This document shows, in pieces, positions 9,424 through 18,600 of a stretch of DNA of 64,000 nucleotides (position 1 is the first letter of the stretch; each line of letters opens with the position of its first letter). Location: positions 1,550,001 to 1,614,000 of the forward strand of contig NZ_JAKZHU010000001.1 in NCBI RefSeq assembly GCF_022568795.1. The letters are read 5' to 3'. Below the pieces are notes generated by a model. It had not been told where the DNA came from. It made no database searches and saw only the letters and a list, made by a program, of their open reading frames with translations. The DNA is from Arsenicicoccus dermatophilus (GTDB lineage Bacteria > Actinomycetota > Actinomycetes > Actinomycetales > Dermatophilaceae). The position numbers and the translations under genes are program-made.

Positions 9424-10698
9424 TCAGCTGATCCGCAGGGTGACCCCGCTGAAGCCGGCGAACCCGAGCAGGGAGACCCGGTAGCGCGCCACGGTGCGCT
9501 GGGAGGCGAAGGTGCACCGCTCCACGTTGCCGTAGCGGTAGGGGCGGCAGTCGTAGTCGGTCGTGGTCGGGAAGGACACGTCGCCCTTCTTGACGTAGAG
9601 GTCGGCGTCGCCGGTGCCGCCGGAGGTCGCGATCGTGACGGGGCGGCCCGCCGGGATCTCGACCACGACGTCGGTGCGCGCGCCGCGGGCAGCGGACAGG
9701 CCGGCGCGGGTGTCACCGGGCCGCATGACGACCGGGCCAGAGGTGCTGGTGGGGGTCGGCGTCGCGGTCGGGGTGCTGGTCGGCGTCGCGGTCGCGGTCG
9801 GGGTGCTGGTCGGCGTGGCCGTGGGCGTGGCCGTGGGCGTCGCGGTCGAGGAGCTCGTCGGGGTGACCGTAGGAGCGGAGGTGGGCGTCGCGGTCGGGGT
9901 GCTGGTCGGCGTGGCCGTAGGGGTGGGGGTGGGCGCCGGCGTGGGGACCGGGATCGAGGTGCCGGCGTTCTCGTTGATCCACTGGGCGATCGCCGAGGCG
10001 CTGGTGTAGATCGATCCGCCCTGCGCGCAGTCGCTCGGGCCGCGGCTGGTGACGCCCAGAAGCGTCCACCGACCGTCGACCTTCTGCATGGCCGGGCTGC
10101 CGGAGTCACCCACGCAGGCCCCGCTCATGCCGGCGGCGGTGGCGACGCAGAACTCCGAGTCGCCCTTGATGCCGCCGTCCGAGCACTGGGCGTTGTCGAC
10201 GACCTTGAGGTCCAGCTCCTGGAGGAGCTTGGGGCTCTTGTGGTCGGCGCCGGACATGGCGCCCCAGCCGACGAGACGGGCATCCGTGCCGACGGGCGGC
10301 AGAGCAGTGATCGGTGCCACGGCGGAGGACGCGTTGGTCTGCAGCTTCATCAGCGCGACGTCCAAGGTGGGGTGCTTGATCCAGGAGGAAGGCTTGACGG
10401 TCTCGCCACCGGTCGACCAGTCCTTGGAACCGATCCGGACCCAGGACTTCTCCAGTCGGGCGCCGACGGTGCAGTGCTTGGCGGTGAGCACCCACCCGGG
10501 CGCGATCAGGGCACCGCCGCACTCGTTGGAGAACTCTCCCCACACGACGTTCCAGGGATAGGTCTCCGTGGCGTCGCGACCGCCGACGATCGACGGGTTC
10601 ACGGGAGTGGGGTCCGTGACGGCGGGGCTCGCGGTGGCCGTGCCGCCGGAGAAGGCCGCGGCGGCGGCGAGGCCCGCCACGAGAAGTCGGGTGCGCAT
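9424..10698 (-). CDS. Secreted S1 serine protease with Thr/Pro stalk and C-terminal PPC-like domain
   Basis: This 424-residue exported protein has a signal peptide (residues 1 to about 24, ending in TATASPA), a short propeptide and the activation-type N-terminus IVGG at 37-40. The chymotrypsin-fold catalytic residues are His75 (LTAKHC), Asp113 (LDVALMKL) and Ser199 (GDSGSP). The residue at the bottom of the S1 pocket aligns to Gly193 rather than Asp, so trypsin-like Arg/Lys specificity is not expected. A (Thr-Pro)-rich stalk of about 70 residues follows (roughly 252-322). The last 100 residues resemble a bacterial pre-peptidase C-terminal domain ([21 protein letters not shown]). It is transcribed alone and ends at a strong terminator. 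Confidence 0.9.
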   Translation of the reverse strand: MRTRLLVAGLAAAAAFSGGTATASPAVTDPTPVNPSIVGGRDATETYPWNVVWGEFSNECGGALIAPGWVLTAKHCTVGARLEKSWVRIGSKDWSTGGETVKPSSWIKHPTLDVALMKLQTNASSAVAPITALPPVGTDARLVGWGAMSGADHKSPKLLQELDLKVVDNAQCSDGGIKGDSEFCVATAAGMSGACVGDSGSPAMQKVDGRWTLLGVTSRGPSDCAQGGSIYTSASAIAQWINENAGTSIPVPTPAPTPTPTATPTSTPTATPTSAPTVTPTSSSTATPTATPTATPTSTPTATATPTSTPTATPTPTSTSGPVVMRPGDTRAGLSAARGARTDVVVEIPAGRPVTIATSGGTGDADLYVKKGDVSFPTTTDYDCRPYRYGNVERCTFASQRTVARYRVSLLGFAGFSGVTLRIS

Positions 10699-10989
10699 TC
10701 ATACCTCACAGGGGGTGGGTTACCCGTTGATGCAGACGGGTGCGATGGACCGACGATAGGCCGGTCGGGTGAAGATGTCAGCACCGTCCCACCCACCACG
10801 GCCGTTGCGTCCCTCGTCCCGCCTGCTTCGTGGACTTTCGGTGAAGTCCTGGTCACCTGCGTGGTGGCGCTCGCGCAGGCGCCGAGGAGAGCGGGAGACC
10901 GTCCGACACCGACGGGACGGGCCGCGGCAGGAACCTCCGCCCCGGGGGCGCCGTCGCAGCGGAACAGACCCTGACCCACGGAGGAGCCC

Positions 10990-11364
10990 ATGCGCACCCT
11001 GCTCAACCTGATCTGGTTCGTCTTCTGCGGTGTGTGGCTGTGGGCGACGTATCTGCTGGCAGGCCTGATCGCCTGCCTGTTCATCATCACGATCCCCATC
11101 GGGGTCGCGTCCTTCCGGATGGCGAGCTATGCGCTGTGGCCCTTCGGTCGCACCGTGGTCCCGACCGAGGACGCCGGTCCCGTCTCCGGGGTCGCCAACC
11201 TCGTATGGTTCCTGATCGCCGGGTGGTGGCTGGCGCTGGGCCACCTGATCACCGCCGTCGCCCAGGCCCTGACGATCATCGGGATCCCCCTGGCTGTCGC
11301 CAACATCAAGCTCATCCCGGTGACCCTCTTCCCGTACGGCAAGGAGATCGTGGACGTGCCGTAG
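10990..11364 (+). CDS. YccF family inner-membrane protein
   Basis: This 124-residue membrane protein has two YccF (DUF307) repeats, each with a NLIWF/NLVWF start and an IGIPLAVANIKL or ITIPIGVASFRM helix ending in a (L/W)xPFG/FPYG motif. About four membrane segments are visible. The family is widespread and of unknown function. The ATG at 10990 has a GGAGGAG ribosome binding site. The 291 bp between it and the divergent protease gene carry both promoters and no further gene that I can support. Confidence 0.9.
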   Translation: MRTLLNLIWFVFCGVWLWATYLLAGLIACLFIITIPIGVASFRMASYALWPFGRTVVPTEDAGPVSGVANLVWFLIAGWWLALGHLITAVAQALTIIGIPLAVANIKLIPVTLFPYGKEIVDVP

Positions 11365-11415
11365 CCGGCACCGGCCCGGTCCCGGGACCCCGCACCCCGT
11401 CCGACGCGGGATCGC

Positions 11416-11434
11416 CCGGGCCACAGGGGCCCGG
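11416..11434. terminator. Short GC hairpin between convergent genes
   Basis: A 7-bp stem (CCGGGCC / GGCCCGG) with a 5-base loop lies between the YccF gene and the end of recX. It is short and therefore only a moderate candidate. Confidence 0.45.
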
Positions 11435-11448
11435 CCGGGCCGCCAGGA

Positions 11449-12453
11449 TCAGTCGCGACGGTGCTCGGGAGCGTCCGCGATGGCGTCGCGGATGACCGCG
11501 TAGGCGACGTCCCCGGAGTAGCCCTTGCGCGCGAGCATCCCCGCCAGCCGCCGCGTCTGGACGTCGGCGCCGAGCCCGCCCATGGTGCGGAGCTTCTTGT
11601 CCACGAGGCGGCGTGCGACCCGACGCTCCTCGTCCGGGTCGATCTCCTCCAGGGCGGCCACGGCCAGCTCCTGGTCGATGCCCTTGGTCCGCAGCTCGTG
11701 GGCCAGGGCACGTCGGGCCAGACCCTTGGTCGCCTGCCGGGTGCGCACGAGCATGCCGGCGTACGCCTCGTCATCCACGAGCCCCACCTCCGTCATCCGG
11801 TCCAGCACCCGCTCGATGACGTCCTCGGGGCAGTCCCGCTGCCGCAGCTTGGCCGCGAGCTGGGCCCGGCTGCGCGAGGCCATGGCGAGCTGTCGCAGCA
11901 CGATCTGCCTGGCCACGTCCTCGTGGTCGGGCTCGGCGTCGACCGCGGCCGCGCCGGTGTGGGGCGGCTCCTGCGCCGGGCGCCCGCGTCGGGTCCCTCG
12001 CCCACCACGGCGGTCCGCTCCTCCGCCCCCGCCGACCCGGGCCGTGCCGGGGGCGGGCGAGTCGGGTGCGTCGGCGGCTCCGAGGTCCTCCCAGGTCGCG
12101 GGGGCGACATCGGCCGGGAGGAAGTCGGGCACCCCGGCACGACCGGGTCCGACGGACGCCTCGGCCTCCTGGGCCGAGGCGTCCGCAGGGTGGGGCGCCG
12201 TCGTCGACCCCGAGGTGGGGACGGGCCCAGGAGCGGGCGCCGGCCCCGCCCACGCCCGCCCGGCAGCGGCGGGGGCCGGCGGCGAGGCGCCCGGGGACGA
12301 CCAGGCCCAGGGCGCCTGCTCCGGGGGGATCCCGGACTCGGCCAGCCGCAGCGCCTCGCGAGCGCGCGCCAACCGATCGGGTGCCGCGGGCGTCGGCTCG
12401 GATCCGGCCGACCCTGTCGATGCCGGGGACGGCGAACCCGCCCGCGGACGCAC
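11449..12453 (-). CDS. recX: Regulatory protein RecX with long low-complexity N-terminus
   Basis: RecX binds RecA filaments and restrains RecA activity. The last 160 residues are typical RecX: three-helix repeats with ARQIVLRQLAMASRSRAQL, GLVDDEAYAG, RRALAHELRTKGI and RRLAGMLARKGYSGDVAYAV. Ahead of this lies a region of about 170 residues rich in Pro, Ala, Gly and Ser, so the protein is about twice the usual length. The start is uncertain. The open frame runs back into recA without ATG; GTG at 12453 is the first plausible start and gives 334 residues. It follows recA directly in the same direction, as in most actinobacteria. Confidence 0.88.
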   Translation of the reverse strand: MRPRAGSPSPASTGSAGSEPTPAAPDRLARAREALRLAESGIPPEQAPWAWSSPGASPPAPAAAGRAWAGPAPAPGPVPTSGSTTAPHPADASAQEAEASVGPGRAGVPDFLPADVAPATWEDLGAADAPDSPAPGTARVGGGGGADRRGGRGTRRGRPAQEPPHTGAAAVDAEPDHEDVARQIVLRQLAMASRSRAQLAAKLRQRDCPEDVIERVLDRMTEVGLVDDEAYAGMLVRTRQATKGLARRALAHELRTKGIDQELAVAALEEIDPDEERRVARRLVDKKLRTMGGLGADVQTRRLAGMLARKGYSGDVAYAVIRDAIADAPEHRRD

Positions 12454-12523
12454 CGCGGGCGGGTCGTCGTCCCACGACGCCGCCCCCTGCCAGGAGGTCC
12501 GGTGTGGTCGTGCGGCATACGGC

Positions 12524-13618
12524 TCAGAACTCGACGGGCGGCTCGGCCGTGGCCAGCTCGGAGACCGGGACGTCGGCCGGCTTGATGATGCCGAGCTTCT
12601 CCTTGATCTTGCGCTCGATCTCGTCCGCGATCTGCGGGTGCTCCTTGAGGTGCTGCCGGGCGTTCTCCTTGCCCTGGCCGAGCTGGTCGCCCTCGTAGGT
12701 GTACCAGGCACCCGCCTTGCGGACGAAGCCCTGCTCGACGCCCATGTCGATCAGGCCGCCCTCGCGGGAGATGCCCTCGCCGTAGATGATGTCGAACTCG
12801 GCCTGCTTGAACGGCGGGCTCACCTTGTTCTTGACCACCTTGACGCGGGTGCGGTTGCCGACCGCGTCGGAGCCGTCCTTGAGGGTCTCGATCCGCCGCA
12901 CGTCCAGGCGCACCGAGGCGTAGAACTTCAGCGCCTTTCCACCCGTGGTCGTCTCGGGCGAGCCGAACATGACGCCGATCTTCTCGCGGAGCTGGTTGAT
13001 GAAGATGGCGGTCGTGCCGCTCTGGGAGAGGGCACCGGTGATCTTGCGCAGGGCCTGGCTCATCAGGCGGGCCTGCAGACCCACGTGGCTGTCACCCATC
13101 TCGCCCTCGATCTCGGCCCGGGGCACGAGCGCGGCGACGGAGTCGATGACGATGATGTCCAGCGCACCCGAGCGGATCAGCATGTCGGCGATCTCCAGCG
13201 CCTGCTCGCCCGTGTCGGGCTGGGACACGAGGAGCGCGTCGGTGTCGACGCCGAGCTTCTTGGCGTAGTCCGGGTCGAGGGCGTGCTCGGCGTCGATGAA
13301 CGCCGCGATGCCGCCCGCACGCTGGGCGCTCGCCACCGCGTGCAGCGCCACCGTGGTCTTTCCGGAGGACTCGGGGCCGTAGACCTCGATGACCCGCCCG
13401 CGCGGCAGGCCGCCCACGCCGAGCGCCACGTCGAGGGCGATCGACCCGGTCGGGATCACCTGGATCGGGGGTCGCTGGTCGTCGCCCAGGCGCATGACCG
13501 CGCCCTTGCCGTGCGACTTCTCGATCTGACCGAGAACCGCGGACAAAGCCTGGAACTTCGCGTCCTGCGGGTCCGCGCTCGCGGACTTGGAGGTCTTGCT
13601 CTGGGTCGTGGTCGCCAT
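12524..13618 (-). CDS. recA: Recombinase RecA
   Basis: RecA is the DNA-dependent ATPase for homologous recombination and the co-protease that triggers LexA self-cleavage. The 364-residue product shows the Walker A site GPESSGKTT, Walker B ([12 protein letters not shown]), loop L1 ([20 protein letters not shown]), loop L2 ([13 protein letters not shown]) and an acidic C-terminus. ATG 13618 gives [13 protein letters not shown] and is preceded by AAGGA. The open frame extends further upstream but without conserved sequence. No intein is present. A LexA-type box lies about 160 bp upstream, so SOS induction is expected. recX follows. Confidence 0.98.
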   Translation of the reverse strand: MATTTQSKTSKSASADPQDAKFQALSAVLGQIEKSHGKGAVMRLGDDQRPPIQVIPTGSIALDVALGVGGLPRGRVIEVYGPESSGKTTVALHAVASAQRAGGIAAFIDAEHALDPDYAKKLGVDTDALLVSQPDTGEQALEIADMLIRSGALDIIVIDSVAALVPRAEIEGEMGDSHVGLQARLMSQALRKITGALSQSGTTAIFINQLREKIGVMFGSPETTTGGKALKFYASVRLDVRRIETLKDGSDAVGNRTRVKVVKNKVSPPFKQAEFDIIYGEGISREGGLIDMGVEQGFVRKAGAWYTYEGDQLGQGKENARQHLKEHPQIADEIERKIKEKLGIIKPADVPVSELATAEPPVEF

Positions 13619-13775
13619 GGTGTGTCCTTGGGTCTCGTGATCGGGTCGCGCCCACCGGCAACCCGCGACGGAATGTCTCGGGTCAGACGCTAGGCGCCAC
13701 CACTGACAGACCCTCCCTGGGCCCGAGGGCCTGTGGAGAGCGCTGCACGGGGTGCGGCACCTGTGGACCAAGCTA

Positions 13776-13791
13776 CCGAACATCCGTTCGA
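13776..13791. promoter_or_regulatory. LexA (SOS) box upstream of recA
   Basis: The palindrome CGAAC-ATCC-GTTCG (13777-13790), followed by A at 13791, matches the Gram-positive/actinobacterial LexA operator CGAAC-N4-GTTCG. It lies about 160 bp before the recA start, in the 249-bp gap between recA and the dCMP deaminase gene. The match is direct; regulation by LexA is inferred from the known consensus. Confidence 0.85.
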
Positions 13792-13867
13792 GAGCGTGCC
13801 TCGACACGCCACCCGTCCGGGGTCGCGAGGGCCCACCACCGGCGGCGGGTGCGTCGGCGAGCCCCGG

Positions 13868-14314
13868 TCAGAGGGACAGCGGGCGGGACAGGTCGTCGAC
13901 GACCAGCGCGCCGTCCGCCCCGGGGTGCAGGGCGCGCAGCACCCCGGCGCCGGCGAGCAGCTTGCGACAGGTCGGGCAGGGGCGCGCCGTGACGTAGGCC
14001 GTCGAGCCCCGGCAGTCGGCGCGGGCGTAGAGGAGCGCGTTGGCCTCCGCGTGCACCGCGACGCACCGCCCGGGCCCGCTGTCGTAGTCGGTGAACTCGC
14101 GCGCCTCGTCATACGACAGCAGACCGCGGGGGCAGTGGCCCTCGAGGCAGCCCGGGTGACCCGAGGGGGCGCCGTTGTAGCCCGTCGAGATGACGCGCCG
14201 GTCTCCCGACACGATGACCGCGCCGACCTGACGCCGGCGGCAGTCCGCACGGACCGAGACCGCAGCCGCGATCCCCATGAAGTACTCGTCCCAGTCCGGC
14301 CTGGAGGTGTGCAT
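13868..14314 (-). CDS. Deoxycytidylate deaminase-type (ComEB-like) zinc deaminase
   Basis: dCMP deaminases make dUMP, the substrate of thymidylate synthase (thyA is at 36049). The 148-residue product has the cytidine/dCMP deaminase zinc site: HAEAN (His ligand and catalytic Glu) and PCPTC (two Cys ligands). Upstream, GAVIVSGDRRVISTGYNGAP and HPGCLEGHC fit the dCMP deaminase subgroup. ATG 14314 lies 10 bases after the stop of the DUF3046 gene, so the two are probably cotranscribed. The protein is of normal length. Confidence 0.9.
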   Translation of the reverse strand: MHTSRPDWDEYFMGIAAAVSVRADCRRRQVGAVIVSGDRRVISTGYNGAPSGHPGCLEGHCPRGLLSYDEAREFTDYDSGPGRCVAVHAEANALLYARADCRGSTAYVTARPCPTCRKLLAGAGVLRALHPGADGALVVDDLSRPLSL

Positions 14315-14324
14315 CGCCGGCGCC

Positions 14325-14561
14325 TCAGTCGATCCGGCCGTCGCGCCGCAGCGGCCGGTCCTTGCCCAGCCGGCGCGACTCGGGGATGCCGACGCTGTCG
14401 CACAGGGCCAGCCACACCGTCCGGGGGTCCTGGCCGGCCGCCACCGCCTCGTCGACGGTGCGGCCGCCCAGCGCCGCCAGGTGGTGGTCGGCGGCGACCG
14501 ATCCGGCATACCGCTCCCCGAACTCGTCCACCATCAGTCGCCGGAGCTCAGAGATCCGCAT
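14325..14561 (-). CDS. DUF3046 family protein
   Basis: This 78-residue protein begins MRISELRRLMVDEFGERYAG and contains DHHLAALGGRTVDEAVAAG, the pattern of the small actinobacterial DUF3046 family. Genes of this family are commonly found next to recA. No function is known and there is no membrane or secretion signal. It is upstream of, and probably cotranscribed with, the deaminase gene. Confidence 0.85.
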   Translation of the reverse strand: MRISELRRLMVDEFGERYAGSVAADHHLAALGGRTVDEAVAAGQDPRTVWLALCDSVGIPESRRLGKDRPLRRDGRID

Positions 14562-14702
14562 GCGCTACACCCTCTCCCAGCAGGTCACAAGCCTGCAACG
14601 AGACCCTCTTTCGGGCTAACCGCGAGGTCACTCTCCGAGACCATCGGATACGCCGCTGACCTGGGCTTTTGTAGGGACTAACCACAATGCCCCCTGAAAT
14701 AC

Positions 14703-14718
14703 CGTGATGTGCGTCACA
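14703..14718. promoter_or_regulatory. CRP/GlxR-like palindrome
   Basis: CGTGA-TGTGCG-TCACA differs at one base from the CRP-family consensus TGTGA-N6-TCACA. It lies in the 241-bp divergent region between DUF3046 and the first WGxxGxxG gene, about 85-100 bp before the latter's start. The 11-mer TGCGTCACATC recurs in another divergent promoter region (35966-35976). Confidence 0.5.
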
Positions 14719-14802
14719 TCGTGTTGCATCGCTTCGGGGGTTTGAGACAGGCACACCATGGGGCATCTCGTTCCTCGAACGACGTCCTGCGAAAGGAACA
14801 CC

Positions 14803-15102
14803 ATGCGTCCCATCATGATCCGCGTCGGCACCGCCGCGGCGATCAGCGCCGCCGGCCTCGGTCTGAGCGCTACCTCTGCCCAGGCGATGGCCCCGGCACA
14901 CAGCGTCACCGCCGCTGTCGTGGCCGAGGACAACGTCCCGGACAGCCAGGAGGCCGACGACGACACCGGCAACTGGGGTCTCGCCGGTCTGCTCGGCGCC
15001 CTCGGCCTGGCCGGTCTCGTCCGTGGCAAGAAGGCCGTCGACGACCGTCGCCACACCGCCACCTCGCGCAGCGGTGCCACCAACGCCACCGCCCGCCACT
15101 GA
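14803..15102 (+). CDS. Secreted WGxxGxxG-motif small protein (first of two)
   Basis: This 99-residue protein has an N-terminal signal peptide (cut probably after TSAQA near residue 29). A short acidic mature part (DSQEADDDTGN) is followed by the glycine-spaced segment WGLAGLLGALGLAGLVRGKK, hydrophobic with a basic end. This matches the small WGxxGxxG protein type: a short Trp/Gly-patterned hydrophobic helix followed by positive charges. Such a C-terminal helix could anchor or sort the protein at the membrane, which is inference. ATG 14803 has a GAAAGGAA ribosome binding site. A second gene of the same type follows 51 bp downstream. Confidence 0.82.
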   Translation: MRPIMIRVGTAAAISAAGLGLSATSAQAMAPAHSVTAAVVAEDNVPDSQEADDDTGNWGLAGLLGALGLAGLVRGKKAVDDRRHTATSRSGATNATARH

Positions 15103-15153
15103 CCCTGACTGCACCAGTCACCCACAGACTTCAGCTCGACGAGAGGAATCCTC

Positions 15154-15570
15154 ATGCGCAAGCTCATGTCCACGACCGCCATCGCCGCGACCTTCGTGCT
15201 GGCCCCCGCCGCCGCCGCCAACGCCGACACCGCGACGCCGACCCCCACCACCAGCACCAAGGTGACCACCACCACCACCACGACCGAGTCCGACAAGACC
15301 GGCCTGTGGGGCCTGCTGGGTCTGCTCGGTCTCGCCGGCCTCATGCCCAAGAAGCGCAAGGAGGAGCACGTGGTCGAGCGCCACGACGTCCGCTCCGCGC
15401 ACACCGAGCGCATCGCGCCGGACCACGACACCAAGGTCACGCGCGGCCACGTCTCCGAGCACGAGAACCTCGCGACCGACGCCCGCACCACCGACGCCAC
15501 CCGTGCGAACGGTCTGCGCGACGACCTTCGCGACGGCGACCTCGACGGACACAACGACCGCCGCATCTGA
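15154..15570 (+). CDS. Secreted WGxxGxxG-motif small protein (second of two)
   Basis: This 138-residue protein has a signal peptide (MRKLMSTTAIAATFVLAPAA, cut near NADTA), a Thr-rich linker and the segment LWGLLGLLGLAGLMPKKRKE. After the hydrophobic helix and basic run comes a hydrophilic tail of about 70 residues rich in His, Asp, Arg and Thr, absent from its neighbour. The shared order (signal, short linker, WGxxGxxGxxGL helix, basic stretch) marks the pair as paralogues, although the rest of the sequence differs. The ribosome binding site is GAGAGGAA. A strong terminator follows. Confidence 0.82.
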   Translation: MRKLMSTTAIAATFVLAPAAAANADTATPTPTTSTKVTTTTTTTESDKTGLWGLLGLLGLAGLMPKKRKEEHVVERHDVRSAHTERIAPDHDTKVTRGHVSEHENLATDARTTDATRANGLRDDLRDGDLDGHNDRRI

Positions 15571-15594
15571 GCTCCGGGCAGCTGAACCACGCCT

Positions 15595-15639
15595 CGACGG
15601 ACCGCCCCGTCTCCTTCCGGAGGCCGGGGCGGTCCGTCG
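15595..15639 (+). terminator. Strong hairpin terminator
   Basis: A perfect 14-bp stem (CGACGGACCGCCCC / GGGGCGGTCCGTCG) lies just after the second WGxxGxxG gene and before lhr, separating the two units. Confidence 0.8.
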
Positions 15640-15681
15640 CTCCCGGGGTATGTCGGACCCAGGTGGCAGGCTGAGCGCATC

Positions 15682-18600
15682 ATGACCACCGACGTCCTCG
15701 ACCGCTTCTCCCCCGCCACCCAGGCGTGGTTCCGGAGCAGCTTCGCCGCGCCCACCACCGCGCAGGCCGGGGCGTGGGAGGCCGTGTCCGGGGGGCAGCA
15801 CACCCTGGTGGTCGCCCCCACCGGCTCCGGCAAGACTCTCTCCGCCTTCCTGTGGGCCCTGGACCAGGTGGCCTCCCAGCCCCTGCCCGAGGAGCCCCTG
15901 CGCCGCTGCCGGGTGCTCTACGTCTCACCCATGAAGGCGCTCGCCGTGGACGTCGAGCGCAACCTGCGCTCCCCCCTCGTGGGGATCGGGCACGCCGCCG
16001 ACCGGCTCGGTCTCCCCCGCCCGGACGTGACCGTCGCGGTCCGGTCCGGAGACACCCCCACGGCCGACCGTCGCGCCTTCCAGCGCCGCCCGACCGACGT
16101 GCTGATCACCACCCCCGAGTCGCTCTTCCTGATGCTCACCTCCCAGGCGAGGGAGTCCTTGCGCGGGGTGGAGACGGTCATCCTCGACGAGGTGCACGCC
16201 GTGGCCGGCACCAAGCGTGGCGCCCACCTGGCCCTCACCCTCGAGCGCCTCGACGCGGTCCTCGACCGGCCCGCCACGAGGGTGGGGCTCAGTGCCACGG
16301 TGCGGCCGGTCGAGGAGGTCGCCCGGTTCCTCGCCGGCGGCCGACCCGTCACCGTCGTGCAGCCGCCGTCCACCAAGGAGTGGGACCTGCAGGTGGTCGT
16401 CCCCGTGCCGGACCTGGGTGACCTGGGGGCGGCCGAGGTCGACCTGGACGGGCCCGGCGAGGTGGACCCCCGCCGAGCCTCCTCGGTGTGGCCGCACGTG
16501 GAGGAGCGCGTCGTCGACCTGGTGGCGCAGCAACGCTCCACGCTGGTCTTCGCCAACTCCCGGCGGCTGGCCGAGCGACTGACCGCGCGCCTCAACGAGG
16601 TGTGGGAGGAGCGTCTCGACGAGGAGTCGGGCACGTCCGCGGACGCGGGCCCGCCGGACCGGCTCGCGCCGCTGGTCGAGCCCGTCGGACGGATGCCGAA
16701 GGACCTGACCGCCCCCGCCGCGGACGGGCTCCCGGCGCCCTCCCGGCTCACGGGCGGCACCACGCCCGCCCACCTCATGGGCCAGGCCGGGCACAGCTCC
16801 GGGGCCGCGCCCGTCCTCGCCCGCGCCCACCACGGGTCGGTCAGCAAGGAGCACCGCACGGAGATCGAGGAGGCGCTCAAGGCCGGCAGGCTGCCCGCCG
16901 TCGTCGCCACCAGCTCGCTGGAGCTGGGCATCGACATGGGCGCCGTCGACCTGGTGGTGCAGGTGGAGTCACCGCCTTCCGTGGCGAGCGGCCTGCAGCG
17001 TGTCGGCCGCGCCGGTCACCAGGTCGGTGCGGTGTCCCGGGGCGTCTTCTTCCCCAAGCACCGCGGCGACCTCGTCCAGACCGCCGTGGTCATCGACCGG
17101 ATGCGCTCCGGGGGCATCGAGTCGCTGCGGATCCCGACCAACCCCGTCGACGTGCTCGCCCAGCAGGTGGTCGCCATGTGCTCGGTCGACGACTGGACGG
17201 TCGACGACCTGGAGGCCCTGGTGCGCCGGGCTGCGCCATACGCCTCGCTGCCCCGCACGGTCCTCGAGGCCACGCTGGACATGCTGTCCGGCCGTTATCC
17301 GAGCGACGACTTCGCCGAGCTGCGGCCCCGGATCGTGTGGGAGCGCACCACCGACACGCTCACCGGCCGGCCGGGGGCCCAGCGGCTCGCCGTGACGAGC
17401 GGCGGCACCATCCCCGACCGCGGGTTGTACGCCGTGATGCTCGCCACCGGGGACGGCCCGGGGCGGCGGGTGGGCGAGCTCGACGAGGAGATGGTCTACG
17501 AGTCGCGGGTGGGTGACGTGTTCACCCTCGGGTCCACGGCCTGGCGGATCGAGGACATCACCCACGACCGGGTCCTGGTCACGCCGGCGCCCGGCCAGCC
17601 CGGGCGGCTGCCGTTCTGGAAGGGCGACCAGCTGGGCCGCCCCGCCGAGCTGGGAGCCGCGGTCGGCGCCTACGTGCGCGAGCTCGTCGGGCTCCCCACC
17701 GACGACGCGCACCGCCGCCTCGCCGGCGACGGGCTGGACGAGTGGGCCGCCGACAACCTGCTCGGGTATCTCGGCGAGCAGCGCGAGGCGACCCAGGCCG
17801 TGCCTGACGACCGCACCATCGTGGTGGAGCGCTTCCGGGACGAGATCGGCGACTGGCGGATCGCCGTCCACTCGCCGTACGGCCAGCAGGTGCACGCCCC
17901 CTGGGCCCTGGCGATCGCCGCCCGCTTCCGCGAGCGGTACGGCTACGACGTGCAGGCGATGAACGCCGACGACGGGATCATCCTGCGGGTGCCTGACCTG
18001 GACCCCTACGGCGACGACGAGGAGTCGGGAGCGCGCCGGGACTGGGCGCGCGAGCTGCAGGAGCTGGTGCTGCTCGACCCGGACGAGGTGCACGAGATCG
18101 TCACCCAGGAGATCGGCGGGTCGGCGGTCTTCGCCGCGCGCTTCCGCGAGTGCGCGGCACGGGCCCTGCTCCTCCCCCGCCGCAACCCCGGCAAGCGGCA
18201 GGCCCTGTGGCAGCAGCGGCAGCGCTCGGCCCAGCTGCTGGAGGTCGCGAGCCGCTACCCGAGCTTCCCGATCGTCCTGGAGGCGGTGCGGGAGTGCCTG
18301 CAGGACGTCTTCGACGTGCCCGGCCTGGTCGAGCTGATGGCCCGGGTCCGGTCCCGGGAGGTGCGGGTGCTCGACGTGGAGACGCCCTCGCCGTCGCCGT
18401 TCGCCCGGAGCCTGCTGTTCGGCTACGTCGCGCAGTACCTCTACGAGGGTGACTCGCCGCTCGCCGAGCGCCGCGCCGCGGCCCTGTCGCTGGACGCCGG
18501 GCTGCTCTCGGACCTGCTGGGGACCGACGCGGGCGCCGCGCTGCGCGACCTGCTGGACCCTGAGGTCATCGCCGCGACCGAGGCCGACCTGCAACGGCTC

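Noticed and set aside
9750-9960. Short regular repeats as a possible CRISPR array
   Set aside because: They encode the in-frame Thr/Pro stalk of the serine protease; there are no constant repeats with unique spacers.
13619-13807. Upstream extension of RecA to a start near 13807
   Set aside because: The extra residues are unlike RecA. ATG 13618 has a ribosome binding site, and the LexA box lies within the extension, where promoter DNA is expected.
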